Source of the DNA: Microvirga lupini
GTDB lineage: Bacteria > Pseudomonadota > Alphaproteobacteria > Rhizobiales > Beijerinckiaceae
DNA: 64,000 nucleotides
Assembly (NCBI RefSeq): GCF_014191055.1
Contig: NZ_JACHWB010000002.1
Coordinates: 806,001-870,000 of the forward strand
Reading direction: 5' to 3'
The position numbers and the translations under genes are program-made. Each line of letters begins with the position of its first letter. The stretch's first letter is position 1. Below, piece after piece: positions 24,838 to 33,463 of this stretch. The notes below the pieces were generated by a model. It had not been told where the DNA came from. It made no database searches and saw only the letters and a program-made list of their open reading frames with translations.

Positions 24838-25550
24838 GATGCGCCGCCCGTCAGGTCCAGAAATGCCGCCTCGAGCGTTCGGTCGGAGGCAATCGCCCTG
24901 GCCTGCCCTGTCCAGCGCACCTTTCCCTGATGCAGCACGACGAGTTGGTCGGACGCATCGATCTCATCGAGCATGTGGGTGGCCCACAGCACGCTTAAAC
25001 CCGCACGGCAGAGGGAGCGGACGTGGTCGAGCAGCAACTGGCGCCCTGCTACATCGAGCCCTGCGGTCGCCTCGTCGACGATCAGGAATTTTGGCTGGTG
25101 CAACAAGGCCCGGGCAATCTCCACACGTCGGCGTAGCCCTCCAGAGAGTGCCCGCACCTTGTCGGACCGCCGGTCGCCGACACCGAGCCGCCCCAACTCC
25201 ACGCCTGCCCGCTCTCTGGTCTCCCGCGGCGAAAGGCCGTGCAGGGACCCGTGATAGGTCATGTTCTGCTCGACGCTCATGTCGAGGTCGAGGGTCGGCA
25301 TCTGGAACACGACGCCGAGGCTGGCCAAGGCCGGCAAGGGATCGCGGCGGATCGAGTGTCCGAAGATGCGAATGTCGCCGTGCCTAGCATTGTAAAGCCC
25401 GGTCACGAGGGAGATGAGCGTCGTCTTGCCGGCCCCGTTAGGTCCGAGCAGCACCGTGAAGGAGCCGGGCTCCACTGACAGGTTCACACGGGATAAAACC
25501 TGCTGCGCACCGAATCCGTGGCTCACGTTGTCGACGGCGAGAGCACTCAT
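24834..25550 (-). CDS. ABC transporter ATPase of the PQQ-dependent alcohol dehydrogenase system
   Basis: This 238-residue ABC ATPase has Walker A GPNGAGKT (residues 36-43), signature ALSGGLRRR, Walker B FLIVDE and an H-loop in WATHMLDE. It energises the ABC-2 permease encoded immediately downstream. Its ATG overlaps the stop of the beta-propeller gene. The gene order propeller-ATPase-permease is that of the PQQ alcohol dehydrogenase cassette (LutE/LutF-like). Confidence 0.92.
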   Translation of the reverse strand: MSALAVDNVSHGFGAQQVLSRVNLSVEPGSFTVLLGPNGAGKTTLISLVTGLYNARHGDIRIFGHSIRRDPLPALASLGVVFQMPTLDLDMSVEQNMTYHGSLHGLSPRETRERAGVELGRLGVGDRRSDKVRALSGGLRRRVEIARALLHQPKFLIVDEATAGLDVAGRQLLLDHVRSLCRAGLSVLWATHMLDEIDASDQLVVLHQGKVRWTGQARAIASDRTLEAAFLDLTGGAS

Positions 25551-26506
25551 GGCGCGACGACGAGCCCCCAGGGAGAACGGCCAACGCCGATGGTCTTCAC
25601 AACCGCCTGGCTTTCGAGATCGATGACCGAGACATCGCTCGAATTGCCGTTCGCCGTGTACAGGCGCTTGCCGTCCGGCGAGAGCGCGATGTGCCAGACC
25701 CGCTGGCCGACGAGATAGGTGCGCAGCACCTTGAAGGTCTTGGCGTCGATCTCGGCCACGCGATTGGCGGGTCCCAGCGCCACATAGGCCCGCGATCCAT
25801 CCTGCGTCAGTTGGATGCCGACGGCCTGAATAAGTTCGTGCGGAACACCCGGCACTTCGAATCCGATCGTCGCCAGGGGCTCGCGCGTTTCGACATCGAA
25901 GACCTCGACCGTGCCCCGCAGCTCGGACGAAACCCAGATCTGTCTGCTGTCTGCAGAGACCTGCGCCACCCGCGGCCGTGTGCCCACGAGCACATTGTCG
26001 ACGAGTTCGAGCGTGCCGGCATCGATCACATGGAGCATGCTCGTGGTCTCGGAGGTGTTGACCACGAAACGCCCGTCGGGGCTTACGCCCATGCCTTCCG
26101 GTTCGACACCGACCTCGACCTCGGTCACGATGCGCCGCTCCGGGATGTCGAGAACAGATACGAGGTTGTCGTTCTCATTCGCCACGAACAGGCGGCGTCC
26201 GTCCGGATGCAGCACGAAGAGCTCCGGATCCTCACCAGAGGGAAGCGAGCCCTCGAGTTTTCCGGCCTTCAAGTCGACCACATCAATGCGATTGTCGTCT
26301 CCGACGGCGACATAGAGTTTCTGCCTGTCGGCGCTCAGCCTGATGCCTCGCGGCCGCCGCCCGACCGGGATCGTATCCACGAGCTTCAACGCCGCGCCAT
26401 CGATCACCGACACGGTGTTGTCCTGCTCGTTCGAGACATAGACGGTCTCAGCCCACGCCACATGGGCCGTGACAATGAAGACGGCAGCAAGGATCAGAAC
26501 TTGCAT
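25547..26506 (-). CDS. Periplasmic YVTN-type beta-propeller of the PQQ system
   Basis: This 319-residue exported protein has a signal peptide (cleavage after about residue 19, HVAWA). It has seven or so repeats of the YVTN/40-residue propeller type, each with a VSNEQDNTVSVID-like start (for example LFVANENDNLVSVLD and LYTANGNSSDVSVID). The start at 26506 has GGAGG seven bases upstream. It overlaps the binding-protein gene upstream by 13 bases. It matches the PQQ-associated propeller family and LutB-like proteins; its ligand is unproven. Confidence 0.88.
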   Translation of the reverse strand: MQVLILAAVFIVTAHVAWAETVYVSNEQDNTVSVIDGAALKLVDTIPVGRRPRGIRLSADRQKLYVAVGDDNRIDVVDLKAGKLEGSLPSGEDPELFVLHPDGRRLFVANENDNLVSVLDIPERRIVTEVEVGVEPEGMGVSPDGRFVVNTSETTSMLHVIDAGTLELVDNVLVGTRPRVAQVSADSRQIWVSSELRGTVEVFDVETREPLATIGFEVPGVPHELIQAVGIQLTQDGSRAYVALGPANRVAEIDAKTFKVLRTYLVGQRVWHIALSPDGKRLYTANGNSSDVSVIDLESQAVVKTIGVGRSPWGLVVAP

Positions 26507-27666
26507 CGGCTTTCCTCCCGATCGATTCCCAGGGTATCGAGCTCGGAGCCGCGGTGCAGGTATCCAGCTTGTGGCGAGACCGAGACGAGGAGCCGCGGAC
26601 CGGCGATCAGGATCGGCTGGCGCATCTGCCCGTCCCAAGGCCGGAAGCTCTGCCCCTGCCCCTTGAAGCCTGCGAGCACAAAATCGGGACTGCGCAGATA
26701 TGACATGATCGCGAAAGGGTCGTCGCTGCGGGAGCGAATCGCAGCCTCCCCGATGGACCGCACCGCCGCCCAGGCGGCATAATCCACCACTCCCATCCTG
26801 CGGCCGGCAAGCTTCTCGAACCGGGCCTGCAGTTGCGTGGCACCCCACTGCTCCGACACAGGACTCCATGCGGTCGTCACAAGCCCCTGCGTTCCTGCCA
26901 CGGGGCGCGGGCGGGCCGTGCGGCCGGGCAGAAAATCGCCGAACTCGTTCGCCTCGTCGGCGACAACGAGCACGTCGTGATCGACCACTTGAGTCAGGGC
27001 CGGGATCTCGCTCTGTAAGGTCACATGTCCGGTATCTGTGCGCGCATGGCCCGGCTTGAAAGTCCATTCCTTCTCCGCCACGATCTCGGCGCCGAAGCGC
27101 TTGGCGGCGCGCCGATATGCATCGGCAAGCAGCTTATCTCCGGGCTGGCTTCCGGTCACGAGAAACCAGCGCCGCCAGCGCTTGGCCATCAGGTATTGCG
27201 CCAAAGCGTCGGCCAGCATGGTTCGGCTCGGGATCGTGTGCAGCACGTTCGCGCGGCAGGCCTCATTGCGAAGCGCGTCATCGGGAGTTTGCACGTTGAT
27301 GAAGAGCATCCCGCGCGCCTGCTCGCTCGATGCGGCGGCACGCAAAGCCGGAGCATCGAGATCGGCCACGACGAAGCGGATGCCCTCCGCTGCAAGCACG
27401 CGGATCGTTTCTGCGGGATTTCCATCCTTAGGGATCACGCGATCGACAAGCGTGAAGCGCTGCCGGATGAAACGGCCGGTGGTTGCGTTGTCGGCTGTGC
27501 CCAGGCGTGCCCCGGCGAGCCCCTGGTCCTTGACTTCACGATCGAGCGGAGAGACCGGCTGAACCGGATCACGCTCCTGCGTGACGACTGCAATCGTGAT
27601 CGCGCGCTCCTCGGCGGAGACGGGAGCGGGCATGAGCATCGCGAGCAAGACCAGTGAAAACCTCAT
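26494..27666 (-). CDS. ABC substrate-binding protein of the PQQ-dependent alcohol dehydrogenase system
   Basis: This 390-residue periplasmic protein has a signal peptide (to about residue 18) and a type I binding-protein fold like branched-chain amino-acid receptors, but of the PQQ-system group that includes LutA. Typical segments are DNATTGRFIRQRFTLVD and LFINVQTPDDALRNEACRAN. In methylotrophs LutA-type proteins take part in lanthanide uptake. Its stop overlaps the propeller gene, and its start overlaps the ATPase gene of the next ABC system upstream by ATGA, so both transporters lie in one transcript. Confidence 0.87.
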   Translation of the reverse strand: MRFSLVLLAMLMPAPVSAEERAITIAVVTQERDPVQPVSPLDREVKDQGLAGARLGTADNATTGRFIRQRFTLVDRVIPKDGNPAETIRVLAAEGIRFVVADLDAPALRAAASSEQARGMLFINVQTPDDALRNEACRANVLHTIPSRTMLADALAQYLMAKRWRRWFLVTGSQPGDKLLADAYRRAAKRFGAEIVAEKEWTFKPGHARTDTGHVTLQSEIPALTQVVDHDVLVVADEANEFGDFLPGRTARPRPVAGTQGLVTTAWSPVSEQWGATQLQARFEKLAGRRMGVVDYAAWAAVRSIGEAAIRSRSDDPFAIMSYLRSPDFVLAGFKGQGQSFRPWDGQMRQPILIAGPRLLVSVSPQAGYLHRGSELDTLGIDREESRCKF

Positions 27667-28319
27667 TCCGCCGCCCTCACCTGCCGGATGGGCTGGTCAT
27701 CCATGATACGGGCGGGAGAGCCGTCGAACGTGATCACGCGCTGGGCGAGCGCTGCAGCCTCGTGCCAGTGATGGGTAACGAGCAGCGTCGTGGGTCGCAG
27801 CGTCTGCATGTGCTCGGCCACTAGGCGCTGCATGCCCCGTGAGGTTTCCTCATCCAGGGATGAAAACGGTTCGTCGAGCAGGAGGAGTTTCGGCGTGATC
27901 GCCAGCGCACGGGCGAGCGCCACCCGGCGCGCCATCCCGAGTGAAAGCCGCTGAGGATAGACGTCTTCCGATCCGCTCAACCCCACCTGAGCCAACCACT
28001 CCCCTGCCCTTCCCGGCTGCTCTGGGATCACGAGTTCCAGGTTCTGCCGCGCCGTCCGCCACGGCAGCAGGCGGGGCGACTGGAAGAGATAGCCGACAGG
28101 CTGCGGCAGGCCGGTGATCGAGCCCTCGAAATCCCGATCCAGTCCGGCCACGATCTGCAGCAGGCTGGACTTGCCGATTCCCGATGGGCCGACGATGGCA
28201 CAAACTTCCCCGTCGGCGAGCTCGAAGGACAGGTTCTCGAACAGAGCCCGTTCCGGCGCACCTTCTTGAGCCGGGTAGATCTTCCGCTCGATCACAACGC
28301 GCATCGTCATCGCCGCCAC
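27663..28319 (-). CDS. ABC transporter ATPase, nitrate/sulfonate/taurine type
   Basis: This 218-residue cytoplasmic ATPase has Walker A GPSGIGKS, Walker B LLLLDE, D-loop SSLDEE and H-loop LVTHHWHEA. The signature is slightly unusual (RLSLGMARRVALARAL). It pairs with the permease and binding protein upstream to form a NitT/TauT-family importer. It overlaps the permease gene by 13 bases. The substrate is unknown. Confidence 0.88.
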   Translation of the reverse strand: MAAMTMRVVIERKIYPAQEGAPERALFENLSFELADGEVCAIVGPSGIGKSSLLQIVAGLDRDFEGSITGLPQPVGYLFQSPRLLPWRTARQNLELVIPEQPGRAGEWLAQVGLSGSEDVYPQRLSLGMARRVALARALAITPKLLLLDEPFSSLDEETSRGMQRLVAEHMQTLRPTTLLVTHHWHEAAALAQRVITFDGSPARIMDDQPIRQVRAAE

Positions 28320-29080
28320 TGCCCCACCCGGCGTTCAAGGGGGGAAAAAACCACGAGCTCAATCAGCAGGACGCAGAGGACGAAAGCCGCCGCATAGGCT
28401 ATCACGCGAGATACGTCGAAGAGCTGGAAATAACTCTGCAATTGAAACCCGACCCCATTGGATCGTCCAAGCAGTTCGACCACGAGGACAATCTTCCAGA
28501 TCAGCGCAAGGCCGTTGCGGGCGGCAGCCAGAAGATAGGGCGCGATCTGCGGGACGATCACCTCCCGAAGGGTCTTCCAGGGACCAAACCGATAGATCTC
28601 GGCGACCTCAGCATAATCCCGGTCGAGCGCCCGCGCGCCCTCCCGCAACGTGACGGCCACGTTCGGGATCTTGTTGAGGGCGACGGCCACGAGGAGCGCC
28701 GTTTCCACCAAGCCGAGCCAGACATAGGTCAGGATGATGATCACGAGCGCCGGCACGTTGAGGAGGATCACGAGCCAGGGGTTAAGCCAGCGGTCGAGCC
28801 ACGCCAGACGACCGAGCGCGATGCCCAGAGCCGTGCCGATCACCATCGCGATGATGAAGCTGATGGCGACCCGCGTCACCGTGATCCCGAGGTCATGAAG
28901 CAACGGCCCGTCGACGGCCTCATGGATCAGGCTTTTGAGCACCATTGCAGGACCAGGGAATAACCGGCTCTCGACGAGGCCGGCCGCAATCTGCCACAGG
29001 CTCAGGAACAGCAGGATGGAGGCAATCCCCTGCCACGTCCCCCTGTCCTCCCCATCAGCAGCACGCATCGGCAGCCTCAA
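28307..29080 (-). CDS. ABC transporter permease, nitrate/sulfonate/taurine type
   Basis: This 257-residue inner-membrane protein has about six helices and the binding-protein-dependent transport EAA-like loop (EGARALDRDYAEVAEIYRFG) that contacts the ATPase. It belongs to the SsuC/TauC group. It overlaps the genes on both sides and so is part of the same operon as the PQQ alcohol dehydrogenase system. Confidence 0.88.
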   Translation of the reverse strand: MRLPMRAADGEDRGTWQGIASILLFLSLWQIAAGLVESRLFPGPAMVLKSLIHEAVDGPLLHDLGITVTRVAISFIIAMVIGTALGIALGRLAWLDRWLNPWLVILLNVPALVIIILTYVWLGLVETALLVAVALNKIPNVAVTLREGARALDRDYAEVAEIYRFGPWKTLREVIVPQIAPYLLAAARNGLALIWKIVLVVELLGRSNGVGFQLQSYFQLFDVSRVIAYAAAFVLCVLLIELVVFSPLERRVGQWRR

Positions 29081-30051
29081 TAGGCAACGGAGGGCCAGAA
29101 GGTTTTTGCATCGAAAACCTTGGCTCGGCCGACGAGCTTGTCCCCTCCGACCCTGACCAGAATAGCATAAAGATCAGCAGCCGCCTGCCGCTCGGCCGGA
29201 GTCCAGTGCTCCGGGGTGCCAGCGCGGAATCCAGCTTGGAGCGTGGCCAGGACTGCCGGCTCATCGGTGCCGATCTGCGGAGCCAAACGGGCCCACTCCT
29301 CCTGTGAGGTGGCCAGCAGAGCTTTGGCCTCTCGAGAGGCTGCGACGAAGCCTTGTAGGGCTACGCTCTCATTCCGAGCCCATTGCTCGCGAAATGCATA
29401 GCCGAGCATGGGCACATCATGGTCGATGCCGAGGCGGCGGATCATATCGGCCACCGTCAGGAGCGGCTTGGCTCCGCCGGCTTCCAGGCGCGCAGCATAG
29501 TGCCAGTAGGTGAGCACGGCATCGATCCGCCCGCGCGCCAGTTCCTCGTTCAAGAGCGGCGGAGCCCCAAAAACAGGCTCAGCCTCCTTTGCCAAGTCGA
29601 TGCCGAGCTCCTTCTGGGCATGGGCCCGGAGGAGGAGCCAGCTTTTGTCGAGGGGGCCACCGGCAACACCGATCCGTTTGCCGAGAAGGTCTCCGAGACT
29701 TCTGAGGCTCGAATCGGCAGGGATCATGAGCGTACCCACGGCCTTTGAGTAGGGCACGAAACTGAACGCTTCTCCCTCGCTCCGCTGACGTGCAACCCAC
29801 GGCCAATCGGTGACAATCATATCCACTGCCCCGGCCTGTACTGCCACCTTGGCCGCCTCGTTGGAGGCAAACTCGACTGGAACAACTGCAATGCCATGCG
29901 AGCGGTCGAGACCATGGTACCGGATGGTTTCGATCTCCCAAGCGACAGTTCCAAACCTGAGGAGGCCAACCCTGATAGACTGAGCTTCCTGAGCTCTTGC
30001 AGGAACAAAAACGATCAAAGCAAGGATAAACCAGGTGATCCTGAGAAGCAT
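29077..30051 (-). CDS. ABC substrate-binding protein, NitT/TauT type
   Basis: This 324-residue periplasmic receptor has a signal peptide ending near residue 20 (VPARA). It shows the NitT/TauT fold, with the EFASNEAAKVAVQAGAVDMI region and the VTDWPWVARQR segment that usually helps form the pocket. The ATG at 30051 is chosen over an upstream TTG. It is the first gene of the 15-kb minus-strand array. Its placement with the PQQ genes suggests a substrate or cofactor related to that pathway rather than nitrate or taurine; this is inference. Confidence 0.85.
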   Translation of the reverse strand: MLLRITWFILALIVFVPARAQEAQSIRVGLLRFGTVAWEIETIRYHGLDRSHGIAVVPVEFASNEAAKVAVQAGAVDMIVTDWPWVARQRSEGEAFSFVPYSKAVGTLMIPADSSLRSLGDLLGKRIGVAGGPLDKSWLLLRAHAQKELGIDLAKEAEPVFGAPPLLNEELARGRIDAVLTYWHYAARLEAGGAKPLLTVADMIRRLGIDHDVPMLGYAFREQWARNESVALQGFVAASREAKALLATSQEEWARLAPQIGTDEPAVLATLQAGFRAGTPEHWTPAERQAAADLYAILVRVGGDKLVGRAKVFDAKTFWPSVAY

Positions 30052-30362
30052 GGGCAAACCCTGGCAACCAATAGCTCGAGAAAACGGCCAAGCTTAGATT
30101 TTGTTCCGAAACCGGACTTGGCTGGCAGGCACCACTGTCGTCCGAACCAGGAGAAATCCTTGTGTCTCATTTAAGCCAACCGAGGAAGTAGAACGCACGA
30201 AGTAAAGGTTATCTCACGCCACGGATGCGGAAACCGGATCTCCGTCCGCCTCGTACCAAAACGAAGCACTCGCAGGTCGGCACGCAAGAGGAACAGGAGC
30301 TGCGCACGCTTGAAGTGGCCTTACCCTGATCCACATGGCTCCCATCGAGTGGAGGCGAGACC
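30052..30362. promoter_or_regulatory. Divergent intergenic region ahead of the PQQ/ABC operon and the quinone oxidoreductase
   Basis: These 311 bases separate divergent genes and should contain the promoters of both. No coding sequence was seen. It contains one copy of the 20-bp intergenic repeat. I could not assign -35/-10 boxes with confidence. Confidence 0.4.
30213..30232 (+). repeat. 20-bp intergenic repeat, copy 2
   Basis: This is identical to the element at 13774-13793 and in the same orientation. It lies 150 bases ahead of the quinone oxidoreductase gene. Confidence 0.5.
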
Positions 30363-31313
30363 ATGCGTGCGATGGTGATCACACGGTTCGGCGGTCCCGA
30401 CGTGTTCGAGCATCGGGAGATCGAACGGCCCGCGCCTGGTCCGGGCGAAGTTCTCGTACGGGTGATCGCCTCCGGCACCAACCCCGTCGACGCCAAGATC
30501 CGCCAAGCCGGATCCTGGGCGCAGATCCCGTTTCCGGCTGTGCTCGGTTATGACGTGTCCGGTGTCATTGAGGCGCTCGGACCGGGTGTGTCCGAGTTCA
30601 AATCGGGCGACGAGGTGTTCTACACGCCCGAGATCTTCGGCAATCCGCACGGAAGCTATGCGGAGTACACAATCGCCTCGGCGAGCATCGTGGCGCCCAA
30701 ACCGGCCAATCTCAGCCATGTCGATGCAGCGGGTATTCCCCTCGCGGGGGGCACGGCTTGGGAGGCGATCGTCCGTCGCCTGAATGTCCGTCCAGGCGAG
30801 ACGGTGCTGATCCACGGCGGTGCCGGCGGTGTCGGCTCCTTCGCCATCCAATTTGCCAAGGCAGCCGGTGCGCGGATCATCGCAACGGCCAGCAAGGCCA
30901 ACCACTCATCTGTGCAGGAGCTGGGAGCGGACGTGGCGGTGGACTACCGTGATGTCGACGTGGCCGAGCGGATTCTGGGAGCCACAAACGGACACGGCGT
31001 CGATGCATCGTTCGATACAGCGGGCGGAAATGTCTCTCTCAGCACGCTGGTGACGCGGCCCTTTGGCCGGATCGCCACCATTCTTCCACCTGATGGCGAC
31101 CTGAGTGCCCTCTACACCAAGAACCAGACTCTGTTCGGGACCTTCCTGACCCGAGAAGGCGCACGGCTGCGCGAAATGGCCCCATTATTCGAGCGTGGCC
31201 AAGCCAAGGTCGTGATCGATGCCGTACTCCCCCTTGAGGAGGTCAGCAAGGCTCACGAGCGGCTCGATTCAGGCCATGGCCGGGGCAAGGTCATCCTTCA
31301 GGTGGGGCAATAG
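30363..31313 (+). CDS. Zinc-free quinone oxidoreductase, medium-chain dehydrogenase family
   Basis: This 316-residue NADPH-dependent oxidoreductase has an N-terminal GroES-like domain (GPGEVLVRVIASGTNPVD) and a Rossmann domain with nucleotide motif GGAGGVGSFAIQFAKAAGA (about residues 149-167). The zinc-binding cysteines of alcohol dehydrogenases are absent, as in QOR/crotonyl-type reductases. The ribosome-binding site GGAGG lies nine bases upstream. It stands alone, divergent from the PQQ operon. Confidence 0.88.
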   Translation: MRAMVITRFGGPDVFEHREIERPAPGPGEVLVRVIASGTNPVDAKIRQAGSWAQIPFPAVLGYDVSGVIEALGPGVSEFKSGDEVFYTPEIFGNPHGSYAEYTIASASIVAPKPANLSHVDAAGIPLAGGTAWEAIVRRLNVRPGETVLIHGGAGGVGSFAIQFAKAAGARIIATASKANHSSVQELGADVAVDYRDVDVAERILGATNGHGVDASFDTAGGNVSLSTLVTRPFGRIATILPPDGDLSALYTKNQTLFGTFLTREGARLREMAPLFERGQAKVVIDAVLPLEEVSKAHERLDSGHGRGKVILQVGQ

Positions 31314-31389
31314 TCGAGGTGGGTTCAGCTGTTCGTGCTCGGACGACAAGTCATGGATGACTGGGTGGTGAGAAAGTCCGTATCAGAGC

Positions 31390-32493
31390 TTACGACACAC
31401 CACTGGATTGCTGCGCGGTGCGCTCAATCGCGTCCGCGACAGCGTCCGGAGCCAGGTGATGGATCATATGGCCGAGACCTGGAAGGGCGATGAACTCACT
31501 TCCTGGTAGCTCGTCGTGCAGCCGTGCAGACTGGCGGTCCACATCCGCGATCTGATCGTCAGCACCGGTGATGATGGTCACCGGCATCGTCAACTCACGG
31601 TAATGTCCTTCCAGTTCCATCGCTGACGGCGTCATCAGTGCCGCATCTTCCGCCGCCGCGCGAAGCTGCAACGGCCGCAGCATCAGCGCCTTCGGGAACT
31701 CTCGCTCGAAGCGTTCCGGCACCGCAGCCGGCTGGAACATCCGCTTGATCATGCCGGGCAGGATCGCACGGGCCACAAACGGCGACACTGTGTAGCGCAT
31801 GACATCGCCAATCACGGGAACGGCCGGCGGCGAGAGCAGAAACGTGTCGGCCCGCAGAGTCGGGTAGTAGTAGCCTGAGCCCAGGACGAGGCCGCGCACG
31901 AGCCTTGGCGCCTCGAGTGCGAGGGCCACCGCCACCAAGGTGCCCCAGGAGTGGCCGTAGACCGTAGCCTGTTCGACCCCAAGCTGCGTCAGCACCTTCC
32001 GGAACAGCCGGGCATGAGCCCGCGGCGTCCAGATTTGGCGCGGCCGCGAGCTGTAGCCATAGCCAGGGCGGTCGATCACGATCACCCGGTAGCGTTCCGC
32101 CAATTTATTCACGAGATCGCTGACGGTGAAGTCCTGGATCATGGTGCCGTTGCCGTGGATCAGCACCAAAGCGTCACCCCGGCCGCGCTCGATATAGTGC
32201 AGGCGCACCCCATCCACGCTCAGGAACCGGCCGATGGGCGGATACCTGCGCTCGGCATCTTGGACCTGCTTGCGGTTGTACAGGGCTGCCGCACCCAAGG
32301 CAGCGACAGTGCCCGCCAGAACGGGCGCCAGCCATCGGCGCGCACCAGAAGCGCTATCGCCTCCACAGCTCTGGAGGTTTGCGGGGCTCCAATCACGCTC
32401 CTCGCCGGCCGCATGATTTCGCGTGACGCTCCCGGCTCCCGCCGCAGCAGCCTGGGACAGTCTCGAACCAAGCTCTGTTGCCATGTTGCGCAT
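31390..32493 (-). CDS. Alpha/beta hydrolase with N-terminal membrane anchor
   Basis: This 367-residue protein has a hydrophilic N-terminus, one transmembrane helix at about residues 54-72, and an alpha/beta hydrolase domain. The oxyanion HGNGT (residue 113 on), the nucleophile motif GHSWG (Ser182), the acid in GADDQIAD and the His in GLGHMIHH are intact. The substrate is unknown. GGAG lies seven bases before the ATG. It is monocistronic. Confidence 0.85.
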   Translation of the reverse strand: MRNMATELGSRLSQAAAAGAGSVTRNHAAGEERDWSPANLQSCGGDSASGARRWLAPVLAGTVAALGAAALYNRKQVQDAERRYPPIGRFLSVDGVRLHYIERGRGDALVLIHGNGTMIQDFTVSDLVNKLAERYRVIVIDRPGYGYSSRPRQIWTPRAHARLFRKVLTQLGVEQATVYGHSWGTLVAVALALEAPRLVRGLVLGSGYYYPTLRADTFLLSPPAVPVIGDVMRYTVSPFVARAILPGMIKRMFQPAAVPERFEREFPKALMLRPLQLRAAAEDAALMTPSAMELEGHYRELTMPVTIITGADDQIADVDRQSARLHDELPGSEFIALPGLGHMIHHLAPDAVADAIERTAQQSSGVS

Positions 32494-32825
32494 GCTTCAT
32501 CTCCGTTCGGGGTCCAAGACTCGTGTTCCAGGACGAACAACGACTGGGATCCCGGCGGGTTGCTGCATTGCACAAAGACAGTTTGCCGCTCTTGAGCAAC
32601 TGCGCTTAAGACAAAGTTTCAGGAGTGCCTCAATGAGACCCTCTGAGCTTATCGAGCTATCACGGTTGCCGAGATGCGACGTCGCTGAAGATCACTGGCC
32701 GAGATGTAGCTAAGCCCTACGCAACGGGTGCATCGATCGTGCACAAAACCCTTGTCCGGGAGTGCGTCAGACGCCTGAGGAGAAGCTACGGCCTTCCCTC
32801 GATCCAATTCGGCGTGCTTTCAGGC
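32494..32825. other. Intergenic stretch
   Basis: About 330 bases lie between the anchored hydrolase and a lipoprotein gene. No coding sequence, repeat or clear regulatory signal was seen. Confidence 0.35.
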
Positions 32826-33245
32826 TCACCCTTTCGCACTGATCGCGTTCACTCCCGTACCCGGACAAGCAAGGGTGAACTCCGAATGCAAGCCAGTATG
32901 CTCGACTCCGCTGATCACGGTGCAGCCCTTTAAGGCCGGCCTCGCGGCGATATACTCCACGACGGCCTCCTCATGTCTGACCCCGGTAATCCGGGTAGGC
33001 TGTATTCCGCGGCGTTGCTCGCACATGGTCTGGACGGCCTCGGAAATTGCGTAGGCGACCACCAATACCGTTGGTTCACCCGGCCTTTGAAAAACTTGGT
33101 ATCCACCACCACAGGTTGTTTCCACCTGAGCCGCAGGTGCCGCTACGTAATACGAGATCGATCCAGGCTCCGTACCTCGTGCACAACCTGAGACGAAAGC
33201 AGCCAAGGCCGCAGCGAGAACCAAGGGCGTATACCGAACGAGCAT
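32826..33245 (-). CDS. Small lipoprotein, function unknown
   Basis: This 139-residue exported protein has a clear lipoprotein signal (hydrophobic residues 7-18, lipobox FVSGC with Cys21). The mature part has four further cysteines (in VETTCGGGY, MCEQRR, KGCTV and LACPG) that could form two disulfides in the periplasm. No family was recognised. Confidence 0.7.
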   Translation of the reverse strand: MLVRYTPLVLAAALAAFVSGCARGTEPGSISYYVAAPAAQVETTCGGGYQVFQRPGEPTVLVVAYAISEAVQTMCEQRRGIQPTRITGVRHEEAVVEYIAARPALKGCTVISGVEHTGLHSEFTLACPGTGVNAISAKG

Positions 33246-33463
33246 CAGATCCTCAGATTGAGAGTGGTTTGTGACCTAGTAGCAGCAATTGCCGAGCTTG
33301 TCTTGCGATGCCTTTGTCCTCCGCCCCCAGAGATGGAATGGAGCACAACCTCGTGCCTTGATCCCTCGCGCGACCACCATGTCAGAGTTCACCGATCACT
33401 CCCGAAAGCCCATCATCGGCAAGACCGGACGAAGTGCGGGCGGGACGACAAGCCTCTGATGCC

